From positions 1 through 36,501 of the forward strand of contig NZ_BAOQ01000044.1 of the NCBI RefSeq assembly GCF_000344155.1: DNA of 36,501 bases, written 5' to 3'. Under the pieces are notes generated by a model. The model was not told where the DNA came from. It did no database searches and worked only from the letters and a program-made list of their open reading frames with translations. Made by a program: the position numbers and the translations under genes. How positions within the stretch are numbered: position 1 is the stretch's first letter; every line of letters starts with the position of its first letter. Origin of the DNA: Gordonia paraffinivorans NBRC 108238 (lineage in GTDB: Bacteria; Actinomycetota; Actinomycetes; Mycobacteriales; Mycobacteriaceae). This document shows, piece by piece, positions 27,275 to 36,501 of this stretch.

Positions 27275-28575
27275 CGAGCGATCCGACGGCGTCGACGCCC
27301 GACCCGCGCGGTTCCGCGCCGCCCCCGCGGGACGCCGGCACGCGCTCGCTGGGCCGGGTGACGATCGCGACCCTGATCGCGGCGGCGTCGGGCTATCTCG
27401 TCCTGCTGCTCGCCGCCCGGCATCTCGGGGCGGTCGGTTACGGCGTGTTCGCCGTGTTCTGGGCGGCCTACGGCCTGGTCACCGGCGCCCAGAACGGCCA
27501 GCTGCAGGAGACCACCCGGGCGGTTCGCGCGGCCGCCGACGCTCCGAGCCGTTCGCATCCGGTGCTGGTGAACGCCGGGATCGGGGTCGGGTTGGCCGTG
27601 CTCGTGGCCGCCTCCTCGCCCCTGTGGGGCGGTCAGGTGTTCAGCTCCGAGCGCGGGCTGTCGGTCGTCCTGCTGGCCGTCGGCGTGGCGAGCTTCGCGG
27701 TCTACGCGCATCTGTGCGGCGCATTGTCGGGGATGTTGAGCTGGTCGTCCTTCGCCCTGCTGCTGTCGGTGGACGCGCTGATCCGTCTCGCCGGGGCGGT
27801 CGTCGCGGTGGCCGCCGGCTGGGGCACCACCGCGTTCCTGGTCATCACGGTCATCGGCTCGGTGTCGTGGTGCGTCCTGCTGCTGGTCTCACCGGCGGCG
27901 CGCGCCGCCCTCGGCGTCGGCGGAGACGTCCCGGCCGGCCGTCTCACCGCGAACACCCTGACCGCGATGGCCGCCGCGGCGGCCAGTGCCGTCCTCGTCA
28001 TGGGTTTCCCGGTCCTGATCAACCTCACCGCCAACCTGCGCGGCGCACCCGATGCGGACGAGGCCCGGGTGATCGGTGCGCTCATCCTCGCCGTGACCCT
28101 GACCCGCGCACCGCTGCTGGTGCCGCTCAACAGCTTCCAGGGCGTGCTGATCTCCCGGTTCGTCGACCGGCGCCACCGGCCGTTCGCCGCGCTGGCCGCG
28201 CCGCTGGGCGTGGTCGGGATCATCGGCGGCCTCGGCATGGTGGCCGCCTGGATGGTGGGTCCGTGGTTGCTGCGGACCGTGTTCGGCGCCGACTTCGATC
28301 TCGACGGCCTCGTCGTCGCCCTGCTCACCGGCGGCGCCACCGGCCTCGCGCTGCTGACCGTCACCGGCGCGGCGGCCATCGCCGCAGGCGCCCACCGCTG
28401 GTATGCGGCGGGCTGGTGGGTGGCGACGATCGTCGCGGTCGCGATGCTGCTGCTCCCGGCCGGCGTGGAGGTGCGGACCTGCGTCGCCCTGATCCTCGGA
28501 CCGGTCGCGGGACTCGGCGTGCACCTGCTCGGAGTGCTCCGGCGCGGCCCGGGTCCACGCGCGACACCCGTGTGA
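27271..28575 (+). CDS. polytopic membrane protein, polysaccharide flippase-like
   Basis: The 434-residue protein has about a dozen hydrophobic helices, beginning with VTIATLIAAASGYLVLLLAARHLGAVGYGVFAVFWAAYGLVTG. This LG..GYG.F opening is typical of MATE/Wzx-like lipid-linked sugar exporters. The rest, such as LVPLNSFQGVLISRFVDRRHRPF, fits a flippase. It likely moves a lipid-linked saccharide across the membrane; the substrate is not known. ATG 27271 overlaps the stop of the M1 peptidase (ATGA), an unexpected pairing. The glycosyltransferases and rml/galE genes lie directly downstream, which supports a cell-envelope role. Confidence 0.72.
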   Translation: MTSDPTASTPDPRGSAPPPRDAGTRSLGRVTIATLIAAASGYLVLLLAARHLGAVGYGVFAVFWAAYGLVTGAQNGQLQETTRAVRAAADAPSRSHPVLVNAGIGVGLAVLVAASSPLWGGQVFSSERGLSVVLLAVGVASFAVYAHLCGALSGMLSWSSFALLLSVDALIRLAGAVVAVAAGWGTTAFLVITVIGSVSWCVLLLVSPAARAALGVGGDVPAGRLTANTLTAMAAAAASAVLVMGFPVLINLTANLRGAPDADEARVIGALILAVTLTRAPLLVPLNSFQGVLISRFVDRRHRPFAALAAPLGVVGIIGGLGMVAAWMVGPWLLRTVFGADFDLDGLVVALLTGGATGLALLTVTGAAAIAAGAHRWYAAGWWVATIVAVAMLLLPAGVEVRTCVALILGPVAGLGVHLLGVLRRGPGPRATPV

Positions 28576-28624
28576 CCACACGGCAGCCCGGGCATCCCTG
28601 CGCACCCGGACCTGCGAATCGCGG

Positions 28625-29473
28625 TCAGCGACGACGCGCGAGGGACCCGATCGACGCGCCCACCCGCGCCTGCAGGTGGTTCAGCCTCGACGTGGCGTGC
28701 AGGCGCGCCGCACGCGCGGCCCGCGGCCAGCCACGCTCGGCGAACCGCCTCGCCTCCTCTGCGAAGAAGCGGTTCTCCTCGTCGAAGCGCCGGCCGTCGA
28801 CCGCCTGCACCGAACTCACCGACGCCGAGTGCCTGCGGTAGGAGAACACCACCTCGGGGTCGTAGACGAGCGACCCGCCGGCCGCGGCCAGGTCGACCAG
28901 CAGCGCGAGGTCCAGAACGATCTCCAGGCCGGGCCGGAACCCCACCTTGCGGACCGCGGCGGTCCGCCACAGCAACGACGGGAAGTAGGTCCAGTTGCCG
29001 TGGAAGAGCCCCGTCACGAATCGCTCGCCGGACAGCTCGGTCGCGAAGGACGGCGCCAGGACGTTCTTGATCCGGTCGCCCAGCGGGCGCACCGGCCGGC
29101 CGTTCTCGTCGATCACGTCGACGCCCGGCTGGATCACCGATGCCTTCGGGTGATGCCGGGCCAGCGTGCGGACGGTCCGGAGGTAGTCGGGGTGCATCAC
29201 GTCGTCGCAGCCCATCACCACGAACCAGTCGGCCGTGACCAGGTCGACGCAGCGTCGGAAGTTGCCGTTGACACCCAGGTTCGACTCGTTGCGCAGGTAC
29301 TGCACGCGGGCGTCGCCGAGGCCCGTCAGCCACTCGCGCGGGGCCGGGTCCGGGTAGCAGTCGTCGACCACGACCAGCCGCAGGTCGGGATCGGTCTGGT
29401 CGAGGACGCTGCTCACGGCCAGCCGGAACTGCGCGACGTCGCCGTAGAAGGGCATCATCACGTCGATCGGCAC
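28625..29473 (-). CDS. family-2 glycosyltransferase
   Basis: The 282-residue GT-A enzyme opens with IDVMMPFYGDVAQFRLAVSSVLDQT, then LVVVDDCYPDPAPREWL and NLGVNGNFRRCVDL. The metal-binding pair is in VMGCDDVMHPDYL. A FFHGNWTY-like element reads GLFHGNWTYFPS, with YDPEVVFSYRRHSASVS further on. No membrane helix is present. The sugar donor may be dTDP-rhamnose or UDP-galactose, given rmlABC and galE nearby (inference). GTG 29473 has no SD, but TAGTCT (29480-29485, minus strand) ends six bases before it, as expected for leaderless initiation. Confidence 0.88.
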   Translation of the reverse strand: MPIDVMMPFYGDVAQFRLAVSSVLDQTDPDLRLVVVDDCYPDPAPREWLTGLGDARVQYLRNESNLGVNGNFRRCVDLVTADWFVVMGCDDVMHPDYLRTVRTLARHHPKASVIQPGVDVIDENGRPVRPLGDRIKNVLAPSFATELSGERFVTGLFHGNWTYFPSLLWRTAAVRKVGFRPGLEIVLDLALLVDLAAAGGSLVYDPEVVFSYRRHSASVSSVQAVDGRRFDEENRFFAEEARRFAERGWPRAARAARLHATSRLNHLQARVGASIGSLARRR

Positions 29474-29543
29474 CCGACAAGACTAGACCGTCGGCCACCG
29501 GCGGCTGACAGGCCCGCGACCGGCCACGTTAGGGTTGTTGACC
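29474..29543. promoter_or_regulatory. divergent leaderless promoter pair
   Basis: On the minus strand TAGTCT (29480-29485) stands six bases before the GTG of the glycosyltransferase at 29473. On the plus strand TAGGGT (29530-29535) stands eight bases before the ATG of the glycosyltransferase at 29544. Both fit the TANNNT -10, and neither gene has a Shine-Dalgarno. Confidence 0.55.
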
Positions 29544-30245
29544 ATGGCCGACCCCAGCACCAACACCGACGTGTGGCTGGTGGTGCCCGTCTACAACGAG
29601 GGCCAGGTGATCCGCGAGGTCGTGACCTCCGCCCGCGAGACCTTCCCCAACATCGTCTGCGTGGACGACGGCTCGTCGGACAACTCGGCCGACGAGATCC
29701 GCGCCGCCGGGGTCCACCTGGTGCGCCACCCGGTCAACCTCGGTCAGGGTGCGGCGATCCAGACCGGCGTCGAATACGCGCGCCGGCAGCCCGGGGCCCG
29801 CTACTTCGTCACCTTCGACGCCGACGGCCAGCATCAGGTCGACGACGTCTCGGCGATGATCGCCCGCCTGCGCACCGAGCCGGTCGACATCATCGTGGGC
29901 ACCCGCTTCGCCGAGGGCCGCAGCGAATCGGTGCCGTGGCTGCGCCGGATGGCGTTGCGCACCATCGTCTTCCTGAGCCCGCGGACGCGCCGGCTCGGGC
30001 TCTCCGACGCCCACAACGGCCTGCGGGCGTTCAACAAGAAGGTCGCCGACGATCTCGACCTGCTGATGAGCGGCATGAGCCACGCGTCGGAGTTCATCGC
30101 GCTCATCGACCACCACGGGTGGCGGGTCGCCGAGCAACCGGTCACGATCCTCTACACCGACTACTCGCGGGCGAAAGGACAGTCGTTGATCAACGGGGTC
30201 AACATCGTCGCCGACGGCCTGTTCCACACCCGGATGAGGAAGTGA
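29544..30245 (+). CDS. family-2 glycosyltransferase, polyprenyl-phosphate sugar synthase type
   Basis: The 233-residue protein has LVVPVYNEGQVI (12-23), CVDDGSSDNSADE (39-51), NLGQGAAIQTG (65-75) and the metal motif FDADGQHQ (91-98). These are features of the DPM/GtrB-like family that puts a hexose on polyprenyl phosphate. It lacks the C-terminal membrane helices of GtrB, but the next gene is a small DUF2304 membrane protein that often accompanies such soluble enzymes. ATG 29544 is preferred to TTG 29535 because the -10-like TAGGGT would overlap the latter. Only seven bases separate it from the DUF2304 gene. Confidence 0.88.
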   Translation: MADPSTNTDVWLVVPVYNEGQVIREVVTSARETFPNIVCVDDGSSDNSADEIRAAGVHLVRHPVNLGQGAAIQTGVEYARRQPGARYFVTFDADGQHQVDDVSAMIARLRTEPVDIIVGTRFAEGRSESVPWLRRMALRTIVFLSPRTRRLGLSDAHNGLRAFNKKVADDLDLLMSGMSHASEFIALIDHHGWRVAEQPVTILYTDYSRAKGQSLINGVNIVADGLFHTRMRK

Positions 30246-30252
30246 GGGCACG

Positions 30253-30600
30253 ATGATCTGGTTCCAGATCCTCGCGATCATCGGGCTTCTCGCGCTCGTC
30301 GGATTCTTCGTCGTCAACCGCGGCACCGCGAGGTCGTCTGCGGGCGTGAAGATCCTGTTCGTCGCGTTCATCTGCTTCGGCGTGTACGCGATGCTGCGCC
30401 AGGACGACGTCACCTGGGTCGCCAACAAGCTCGGCATCCAGCGCGGACTCGACCTCGTCCTGTTCCTCCTGGTGATCGCGTTCGCGTTCACCACGGTGTC
30501 GACGTATCTGCGCTTCCGCGACCTCGAGGTCAAGTACGCCCGCCTCGCCCGCGCCATCGCGCTGCAGAATGCCGAGAAGCCCGAGGACCACGACTCCTGA
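30253..30600 (+). CDS. DUF2304 membrane protein
   Basis: The 115-residue protein has three hydrophobic helices (about 3-21, 34-50 and 67-87) and a charged C-terminal coil (RFRDLEVKYARLARAIALQNAEK), which matches DUF2304. Members are regularly found beside family-2 glycosyltransferases in surface polysaccharide loci and may anchor them to the membrane; the function is not proven. It starts seven bases after the glycosyltransferase stop with AGTGAGGG as likely ribosome site, so the two form an operon. Confidence 0.85.
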   Translation: MIWFQILAIIGLLALVGFFVVNRGTARSSAGVKILFVAFICFGVYAMLRQDDVTWVANKLGIQRGLDLVLFLLVIAFAFTTVSTYLRFRDLEVKYARLARAIALQNAEKPEDHDS

Positions 30601-30612
30601 TCGGCCGGAACG

Positions 30613-31233
30613 CTATTCTTCGGCCAGGCCCCGCAGGAACGCGGCCACGTCGCCGTGCTGCGGCAGCAGTCCCGATTCCCGCGCCTCCGACAGGCCCGGC
30701 GCGGCGGTGTCCTTCGGCGACAGCTCGTAGGTGAGCGGGCGGCCGTCGCGGCCCTGCGTCGGCCACTCGATGCCGAGTTCCGGGTCGAGCGGATTGATGC
30801 CGTGCTCGCCGGACGGGTTGTAGCCGGTCGAGCAGAGGTAGGTGACGGTCGAGCCGTCGGCGAGGGAGCAGAACGCGTGACCGAGCCCCTCGGACAGGTA
30901 CACCGCGCGGCGGTCGACGTCGTCGAGCAGGACCGTGTCGTACTGCCCGAAGGTCGGTGATCCGACGCGGATGTCGACGATGACGTCGAGGATCGCCCCC
31001 GACGGGCACGTCACGTACTTGGCCTGGCCGGGCGGCACGTCGGCGAAGTGCACGCCGCGCAACACCCCGGCCGCCGACACCGACAGGTTCACCTGCGCGA
31101 GGTCGAGCCGATGGCCGATCACCTCCGACAGGAGGTCGCCCTTGAAGACCTCGGCGAACAGCCCGCGCGCGTCACCGTGCTGGACCGGGGTGAACTCCCA
31201 CGCGCCGTCGATCGAGAGCGGTCGGACCTTCAT
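30613..31233 (-). CDS. rmlC: dTDP-4-dehydrorhamnose 3,5-epimerase
   Basis: The 206-residue cupin epimerises dTDP-4-keto-6-deoxyglucose to the rhamno form, the third step of dTDP-rhamnose synthesis. Landmarks are DARGLFAEVFK, the active-site GVLRGVHF, QAKYVTCPSGAILDVIVDIR, VYLSEGLGHAFCSL and a C-terminal DPELGIEWP. The first-shell His is in RGVHF. ATG 31233 has AAAGG at about eight bases; homology starts there. It lies 53 bases after rmlA on the same strand, so rmlA-rmlC is a likely operon. Rhamnose is essential in the arabinogalactan linker of mycolata. Confidence 0.93.
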   Translation of the reverse strand: MKVRPLSIDGAWEFTPVQHGDARGLFAEVFKGDLLSEVIGHRLDLAQVNLSVSAAGVLRGVHFADVPPGQAKYVTCPSGAILDVIVDIRVGSPTFGQYDTVLLDDVDRRAVYLSEGLGHAFCSLADGSTVTYLCSTGYNPSGEHGINPLDPELGIEWPTQGRDGRPLTYELSPKDTAAPGLSEARESGLLPQHGDVAAFLRGLAEE

Positions 31234-31286
31234 GGATGTGCCTTTCGCGTCTGGGGAACTGTCGGGAGGGCCGTTGCCGGGATCGG

Positions 31287-33279
<1,993 letters not shown>

Positions 33280-33308
33280 CCTCGTGGCGTTCTCCCCGCG
33301 ACGCCGCC

Positions 33309-33314
33309 TACGGT
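33309..33314 (+). promoter_or_regulatory. leaderless -10 element of galE
   Basis: TACGGT fits TANNNT and ends six bases before the galE ATG (33321). No Shine-Dalgarno lies between. The arrangement matches those at rmlA and both glycosyltransferases. Confidence 0.5.
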
Positions 33315-33320
33315 GTTGTC

Positions 33321-34352
33321 ATGCGCGTACTCGTCAGCGGCGGCGCGGGCTACATCGGCTCGCACACCGTGGTCCAACTGGTCTCGGCCGGGCATGACGT
33401 CGTCATCGTCGACGACTTCAGCAATGCGAAGCCCAGCGTCGTGGGGCGTCTGGAGGCCCTGACCGGGCGGTCCATCCCAGTGCATGCCTTCGACCTCGCC
33501 GATGTCGACAAGACCGAGCGGTTCTTCGCCACCGAGCAGGTCGACGCGGTCATCCACTTCGCCGGGTTCAAGGCGGTCGGCGAGTCGGTCGCCAAGCCGC
33601 TGGACTACTACCAGAACAACCTCGGCACCACCTTCTCGCTGCTGCGCGCCATGGAACGGCACGGCGTGTACACGCTGGTGTTCTCCTCGTCGGCGACCGT
33701 CTACGGCGCCGACCCGGAGCTCCCCATGACCGAGGACCTGCCGACCTCGGCGACCAACCCCTACGGGTGGACCAAGGTCATGATCGAACAGATCCTGCGT
33801 GACGTCGCGGCGAGTTCGGAGCGCTGGCGCATCGCGGCGCTGCGCTACTTCAACCCCGTCGGCGCGCATCCGAGCGGGCAGATCGGCGAGGACCCGTCCG
33901 GCATCCCCAACAACCTGATGCCGTTCGTCGCGCAGGTCGCGGTGGGCCGTCGCGAGAAGCTCTCGGTATACGGCGACGACTACGACACCCCGGACGGCAC
34001 CGGAGTGCGCGACTACATCCACGTCGACGACCTCGCCGCCGGCCACGTCGCCGCGCTCGACCGGATCAGCACCGGCGACACCGGCATGTCGACCTGGAAT
34101 CTCGGTACGGGCAAAGGTGTTTCGGTCCTCGAGGTGGTTCGCGCCTTCGAGAAGGCGAGCGGGCGGAAGATCCCCTATGAGATCGCCCCGCGCCGGCCCG
34201 GCGACATCGCCGCGTCCTATGCCGACCCGAGCCGCGCGAATGCCGACCTGGATTGGCACGCCACCAAGACCATCGACGACATGTGCGCCGACACGTGGCG
34301 CTGGCAGTCGCTGAACCCGAACGGATACCCCGACGAGGAGACCGCCGACTGA
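33321..34352 (+). CDS. galE: UDP-glucose 4-epimerase
   Basis: The 343-residue extended SDR interconverts UDP-glucose and UDP-galactose; UDP-galactose is the source of arabinogalactan galactan. It shows GGAGYIGSH (7-15), IVDDFSNA, HFAGFKAVGES, the catalytic Ser124 (SSSATVYG), Tyr148 and Lys152 (YGWTK), LRYFNPVGAHPSG and YGDDYDTPDGTGVRDYIHVDDL. These place it as a true GalE and not a generic SDR. Its C-terminus RPGDIAASYADP is also typical. ATG 33321 is likely leaderless. Confidence 0.95.
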   Translation: MRVLVSGGAGYIGSHTVVQLVSAGHDVVIVDDFSNAKPSVVGRLEALTGRSIPVHAFDLADVDKTERFFATEQVDAVIHFAGFKAVGESVAKPLDYYQNNLGTTFSLLRAMERHGVYTLVFSSSATVYGADPELPMTEDLPTSATNPYGWTKVMIEQILRDVAASSERWRIAALRYFNPVGAHPSGQIGEDPSGIPNNLMPFVAQVAVGRREKLSVYGDDYDTPDGTGVRDYIHVDDLAAGHVAALDRISTGDTGMSTWNLGTGKGVSVLEVVRAFEKASGRKIPYEIAPRRPGDIAASYADPSRANADLDWHATKTIDDMCADTWRWQSLNPNGYPDEETAD

Positions 34353-34380
34353 GATCCGCCGAACCTCCGGACGAGCCGGC

Positions 34381-35214
34381 TCACCACGCGTCCGGGTCGT
34401 CGGGATCGGTGATCTCGTCTGTCGCCCAGCCGATGTAGCGGCGCGCCGAGGTCTCGATGACCTGCTTGGCGTCCCTCTCGACCACCACCCCGAACGCGTC
34501 GTAGAGACGGTCGAAGCCGAGAGCGGAGACCCGGCCGACGATCTGGCGCACCAGTCGCGGGGACAGCGGGAGCATGTTCGGGTAGCTGCGCATGAAGGTG
34601 ACCATCCCCGGCTGCAGCACGCCCTTGATGGTGTCGCCGGACAGGATCGCGCCCCGGCCGCCGGCGGCCCTCGGCAGATGCAGCACGGAACTGCCGGGAA
34701 AGTGGCCGCCGCACCGGACGACCCGTATCCCGTCGACGATCTCGGTCTCGCCGGACCAGAACTCGACGACCAGGTCGGGCCGGGTCAGCCAGCGCCGGTC
34801 GAGAGCGTTGTAGAAGACCGGCACCCGTCCGAACCTGCGACTGAGCGACACCCCGGCGCCGAGCAGGTGCGGGTGGCTCGCGGCGACGGCCACGATGCCG
34901 CCGCGCCGTTCGATCTCGTCGACCAGGGCGGGGCCGACGAATCCCGGCGGTTCCCACAGGATGTTGCCCGCGGGGGTCTCGACGAGGAAGCCCTGCTGGC
35001 CGATGCCGACGCGCGGTTCCAGCGACAGCCGGATCAGGCCCGGCTCGACCTCGGTCGCAGCGAGCGTGTTGTCCGCCCGGTCGTCGAGCCGGAACCAGGC
35101 AGGGCCGTCGGACGGAATCCACTGCCGGTCGTCGTCGCAGATCGGGCAGATCTCCGGCGGCGAGTCCGCCGGCGGGAACTCGTTGGCACAGAACGCACAC
35201 ATCCAGGGCCGCAT
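34381..35214 (-). CDS. MBL-fold protein with N-terminal zinc ribbon
   Basis: The 277-residue protein begins with a rubredoxin-like zinc ribbon, CAFC (Cys6, Cys9) and CPIC (Cys23, Cys26). A metallo-beta-lactamase fold domain follows from about residue 50. The canonical THxHxDH metal motif is reduced to ASHPHLLGAG: the two first His remain, but the Asp and the last His are replaced. A later His (GGHFPGSS) and Asp (LSGDTI) are present. It may bind one metal, or none, at the MBL site. The substrate is unknown; glyoxalase II-like relatives hydrolyse thioesters. It is convergent with galE, 28 bases apart. ATG 35214 has a weak CAGG upstream. Confidence 0.8.
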   Translation of the reverse strand: MRPWMCAFCANEFPPADSPPEICPICDDDRQWIPSDGPAWFRLDDRADNTLAATEVEPGLIRLSLEPRVGIGQQGFLVETPAGNILWEPPGFVGPALVDEIERRGGIVAVAASHPHLLGAGVSLSRRFGRVPVFYNALDRRWLTRPDLVVEFWSGETEIVDGIRVVRCGGHFPGSSVLHLPRAAGGRGAILSGDTIKGVLQPGMVTFMRSYPNMLPLSPRLVRQIVGRVSALGFDRLYDAFGVVVERDAKQVIETSARRYIGWATDEITDPDDPDAW

Positions 35215-35317
35215 GGCCTGATGTCTACCCCACGGCGTTCGACGACATGCCGCCTTTGGTGATCGGCGATGGCAGGTCCCATCCCGGCCGCCGGCCAGGG
35301 TCGGCGACGGGCGCGTC

Positions 35318-36370
35318 TCAGCTCGCCGCGCCGGTCAGCGGGGTCCGGTCGAATGTCCCGCTCGTCGCCGTGTACATCACGCGGTGGAGCTCGGCGTTGA
35401 AGTCGTCGACCGCCTCCACGTTCGACGCGTGCCCGGTGTCGAGCACGACCAGCTCCTCGAGGTAGCCGCGCACCGACAGGGCGTGGGCGATGCGCTGGGT
35501 CATCGCATGCGGCAGGAGCAGGTCGTGCCGGCCGCCGATGACCGTCGTCGGCACGGTGATGGACTCGACGCCGACCGGCCCGAGGGCCAGCTGGGTCAGC
35601 GCGACCGCGGTCTTCGCGCGGGCGGCCGGGTTGCACGAGCGCGACATCGCCAGGACGAACGCGGCGTGATCGGCCGTGGCCGCACGGCGGTTGAGGATGC
35701 GCGACCGGACCAGGTTCTCGGCGATGCGGCCGCCCGGCAGCGGGACCGGCACCGACAACGCCGCCTGGATCGGGCGCAGCGGGGCCTTGAGCGGCGCGTT
35801 GAGGAACGGCAGGACGCGGGTCTCCTCGGCGATGCCGCCCCACGTCGTGTTGGCCAGGACGAGCGCCGTGGCGCGCTCCTCGACCCGATCGCGGTGGCGG
35901 TGCGCCCAGGCCTGGACGGTGATGCCGCCCATGCTGTGGCCGACGAAGACGGCCGGGGTGCCGAAGGGAACGGCCTGCTCGACGACGGCCTGCAGGTCGT
36001 CGGCGAGGACGTCGGAGTCGAACTTGCGGGTGCCCCAGGTGCTGTCGCCGTGGCCGCGCTGGTCGTAGGCGATCACGTGGTAGTTCTCGGCGAACGCGTT
36101 GATCTGCGGGTTCCAGTACTCGATGCAGCACGACCACCCGTGGATGAGCAGCAGCACCGGCGCGTCCTCCGGGCCGTAGTGATGCACGCGCAGCCGGGCA
36201 CCGTCGTCGGTGACGGCCCAGGACTCCCGCTCCGGCGGACGCGAGTTGTACAGCGGGTTCTCCCACTGACGAGTGCGGAGCCGGCGCCGGGCCTCGGCGG
36301 GCCGGACGATCCCCGGTAGCCGTGACCTGGTCACATTCAGCAGCGAAGCACCGCTCCCACCTGCACTCAT
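35318..36370 (-). CDS. alpha/beta-fold hydrolase
   Basis: The 350-residue protein has a 70-residue N-terminal extension and then an alpha/beta hydrolase core. The oxyanion element is LLIHGWSC, the nucleophile elbow is GHSMGG, the acid is likely the Asp in GGRHDLLLP, and the His lies in LDTGHASNVE. The order and spacing are complete, so it should be active; the substrate (an ester, lactone or epoxide) is unknown. The segment AYDQRGHGDST is typical. ATG 36370 has AGGAGG six bases upstream; a longer frame to 36451 would cover the promoter region and a candidate operator. Confidence 0.88.
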   Translation of the reverse strand: MSAGGSGASLLNVTRSRLPGIVRPAEARRRLRTRQWENPLYNSRPPERESWAVTDDGARLRVHHYGPEDAPVLLLIHGWSCCIEYWNPQINAFAENYHVIAYDQRGHGDSTWGTRKFDSDVLADDLQAVVEQAVPFGTPAVFVGHSMGGITVQAWAHRHRDRVEERATALVLANTTWGGIAEETRVLPFLNAPLKAPLRPIQAALSVPVPLPGGRIAENLVRSRILNRRAATADHAAFVLAMSRSCNPAARAKTAVALTQLALGPVGVESITVPTTVIGGRHDLLLPHAMTQRIAHALSVRGYLEELVVLDTGHASNVEAVDDFNAELHRVMYTATSGTFDRTPLTGAAS

Positions 36371-36437
36371 CGCGTCCTCCTGGCGCCATTGTCTTGATGC
36401 CACATTCGCTGTCGCTGTGCTCCATGTCACATCGACC

Positions 36438-36453
36438 GTTTGATGATACAAAC
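36438..36453. promoter_or_regulatory. candidate operator upstream of the hydrolase
   Basis: GTTTGATGATACAAAC has 5-base inverted arms GTTTG/CAAAC around a 6-base spacer, 67 bases upstream of the hydrolase start, in unusually AT-rich sequence for this window. It resembles operators of TetR-type repressors in size, but no regulator gene is visible before the window ends. Confidence 0.35.
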
Positions 36454-36501
36454 CGCGAATAAGCGTTCCTGTGTTTTGTCGAAAGTCGGCATGGTCGCTG
36501 C

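Overview
This is a high-GC chromosomal segment from a mycolic-acid-containing actinobacterium (order Mycobacteriales). The pointers are MbtI/MbtA/MbtL/MbtN-type siderophore genes, a WS/DGAT-family acyltransferase, an MTB12-like antigen domain, ergothioneine genes, a fused-ATPase Opp transporter like that of mycobacteria, and IdeR/DmdR1-type iron boxes. Gordonia or a close relative is my best guess. The genus is inference; no rRNA or tRNA gene was seen.

Layout. 1-1080: decayed end of an IS3-family element. 1270-9273: an iron/siderophore island. On the minus strand lie mbtI-mbtL-mbtN-WS/DGAT, then an MTB12-like membrane protein and a FecB-like iron-siderophore lipoprotein. A salicyl-AMP ligase (mbtA) is divergent on the plus strand. 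Three IdeR-like boxes sit at the two promoter regions, and a perfect-arm hairpin closes mbtA. 9401-10823: a truncated NAD-glutamate dehydrogenase pseudogene with three frameshifts. 10857-14045: a small GNAT gene, a regulatory region with a perfect Crp/GlxR-type site and a second palindrome, a TPP riboswitch, and the overlapping pair thiC-thiD. 14088-19837: a four-gene oligopeptide ABC transporter (oppB-oppC-oppDF-oppA). 19903-25704: a SHOCT-type small membrane protein, an LLM-class flavin oxidoreductase, egtB-egtD, a DUF5709 protein, a TPR-like protein and a DoxX protein. 25898-34352: an M1 aminopeptidase overlapping a flippase-like membrane protein, two family-2 glycosyltransferases, a DUF2304 protein, rmlC, rmlA, rmlB and galE. 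These supply dTDP-rhamnose and UDP-galactose for the cell envelope. 34381-36370: a zinc-ribbon/MBL-fold protein and an alpha/beta hydrolase.

The most interesting part is the siderophore island. It contains everything needed to make and activate salicylate (MbtI, MbtA) plus the acyl-tail carrier and desaturase of mycobactin (MbtL, MbtN). It contains no NRPS, no MbtK N-acyltransferase and no MbtM fatty-acyl-AMP ligase. In their place the operon ends with a WS/DGAT-type HHxxxDG acyltransferase. Either the assembly line is elsewhere in the genome, or this is a reduced or alternative salicylate-lipid pathway. Decayed DNA on both flanks (IS3 remnant, gdh pseudogene) suggests the island sits at a rearrangement site.

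Secondary points are a likely leaderless-transcription pattern in the sugar genes, a long symmetric bidirectional hairpin at 25207-25270, and egtB-egtD without egtA, egtC or egtE beside them.
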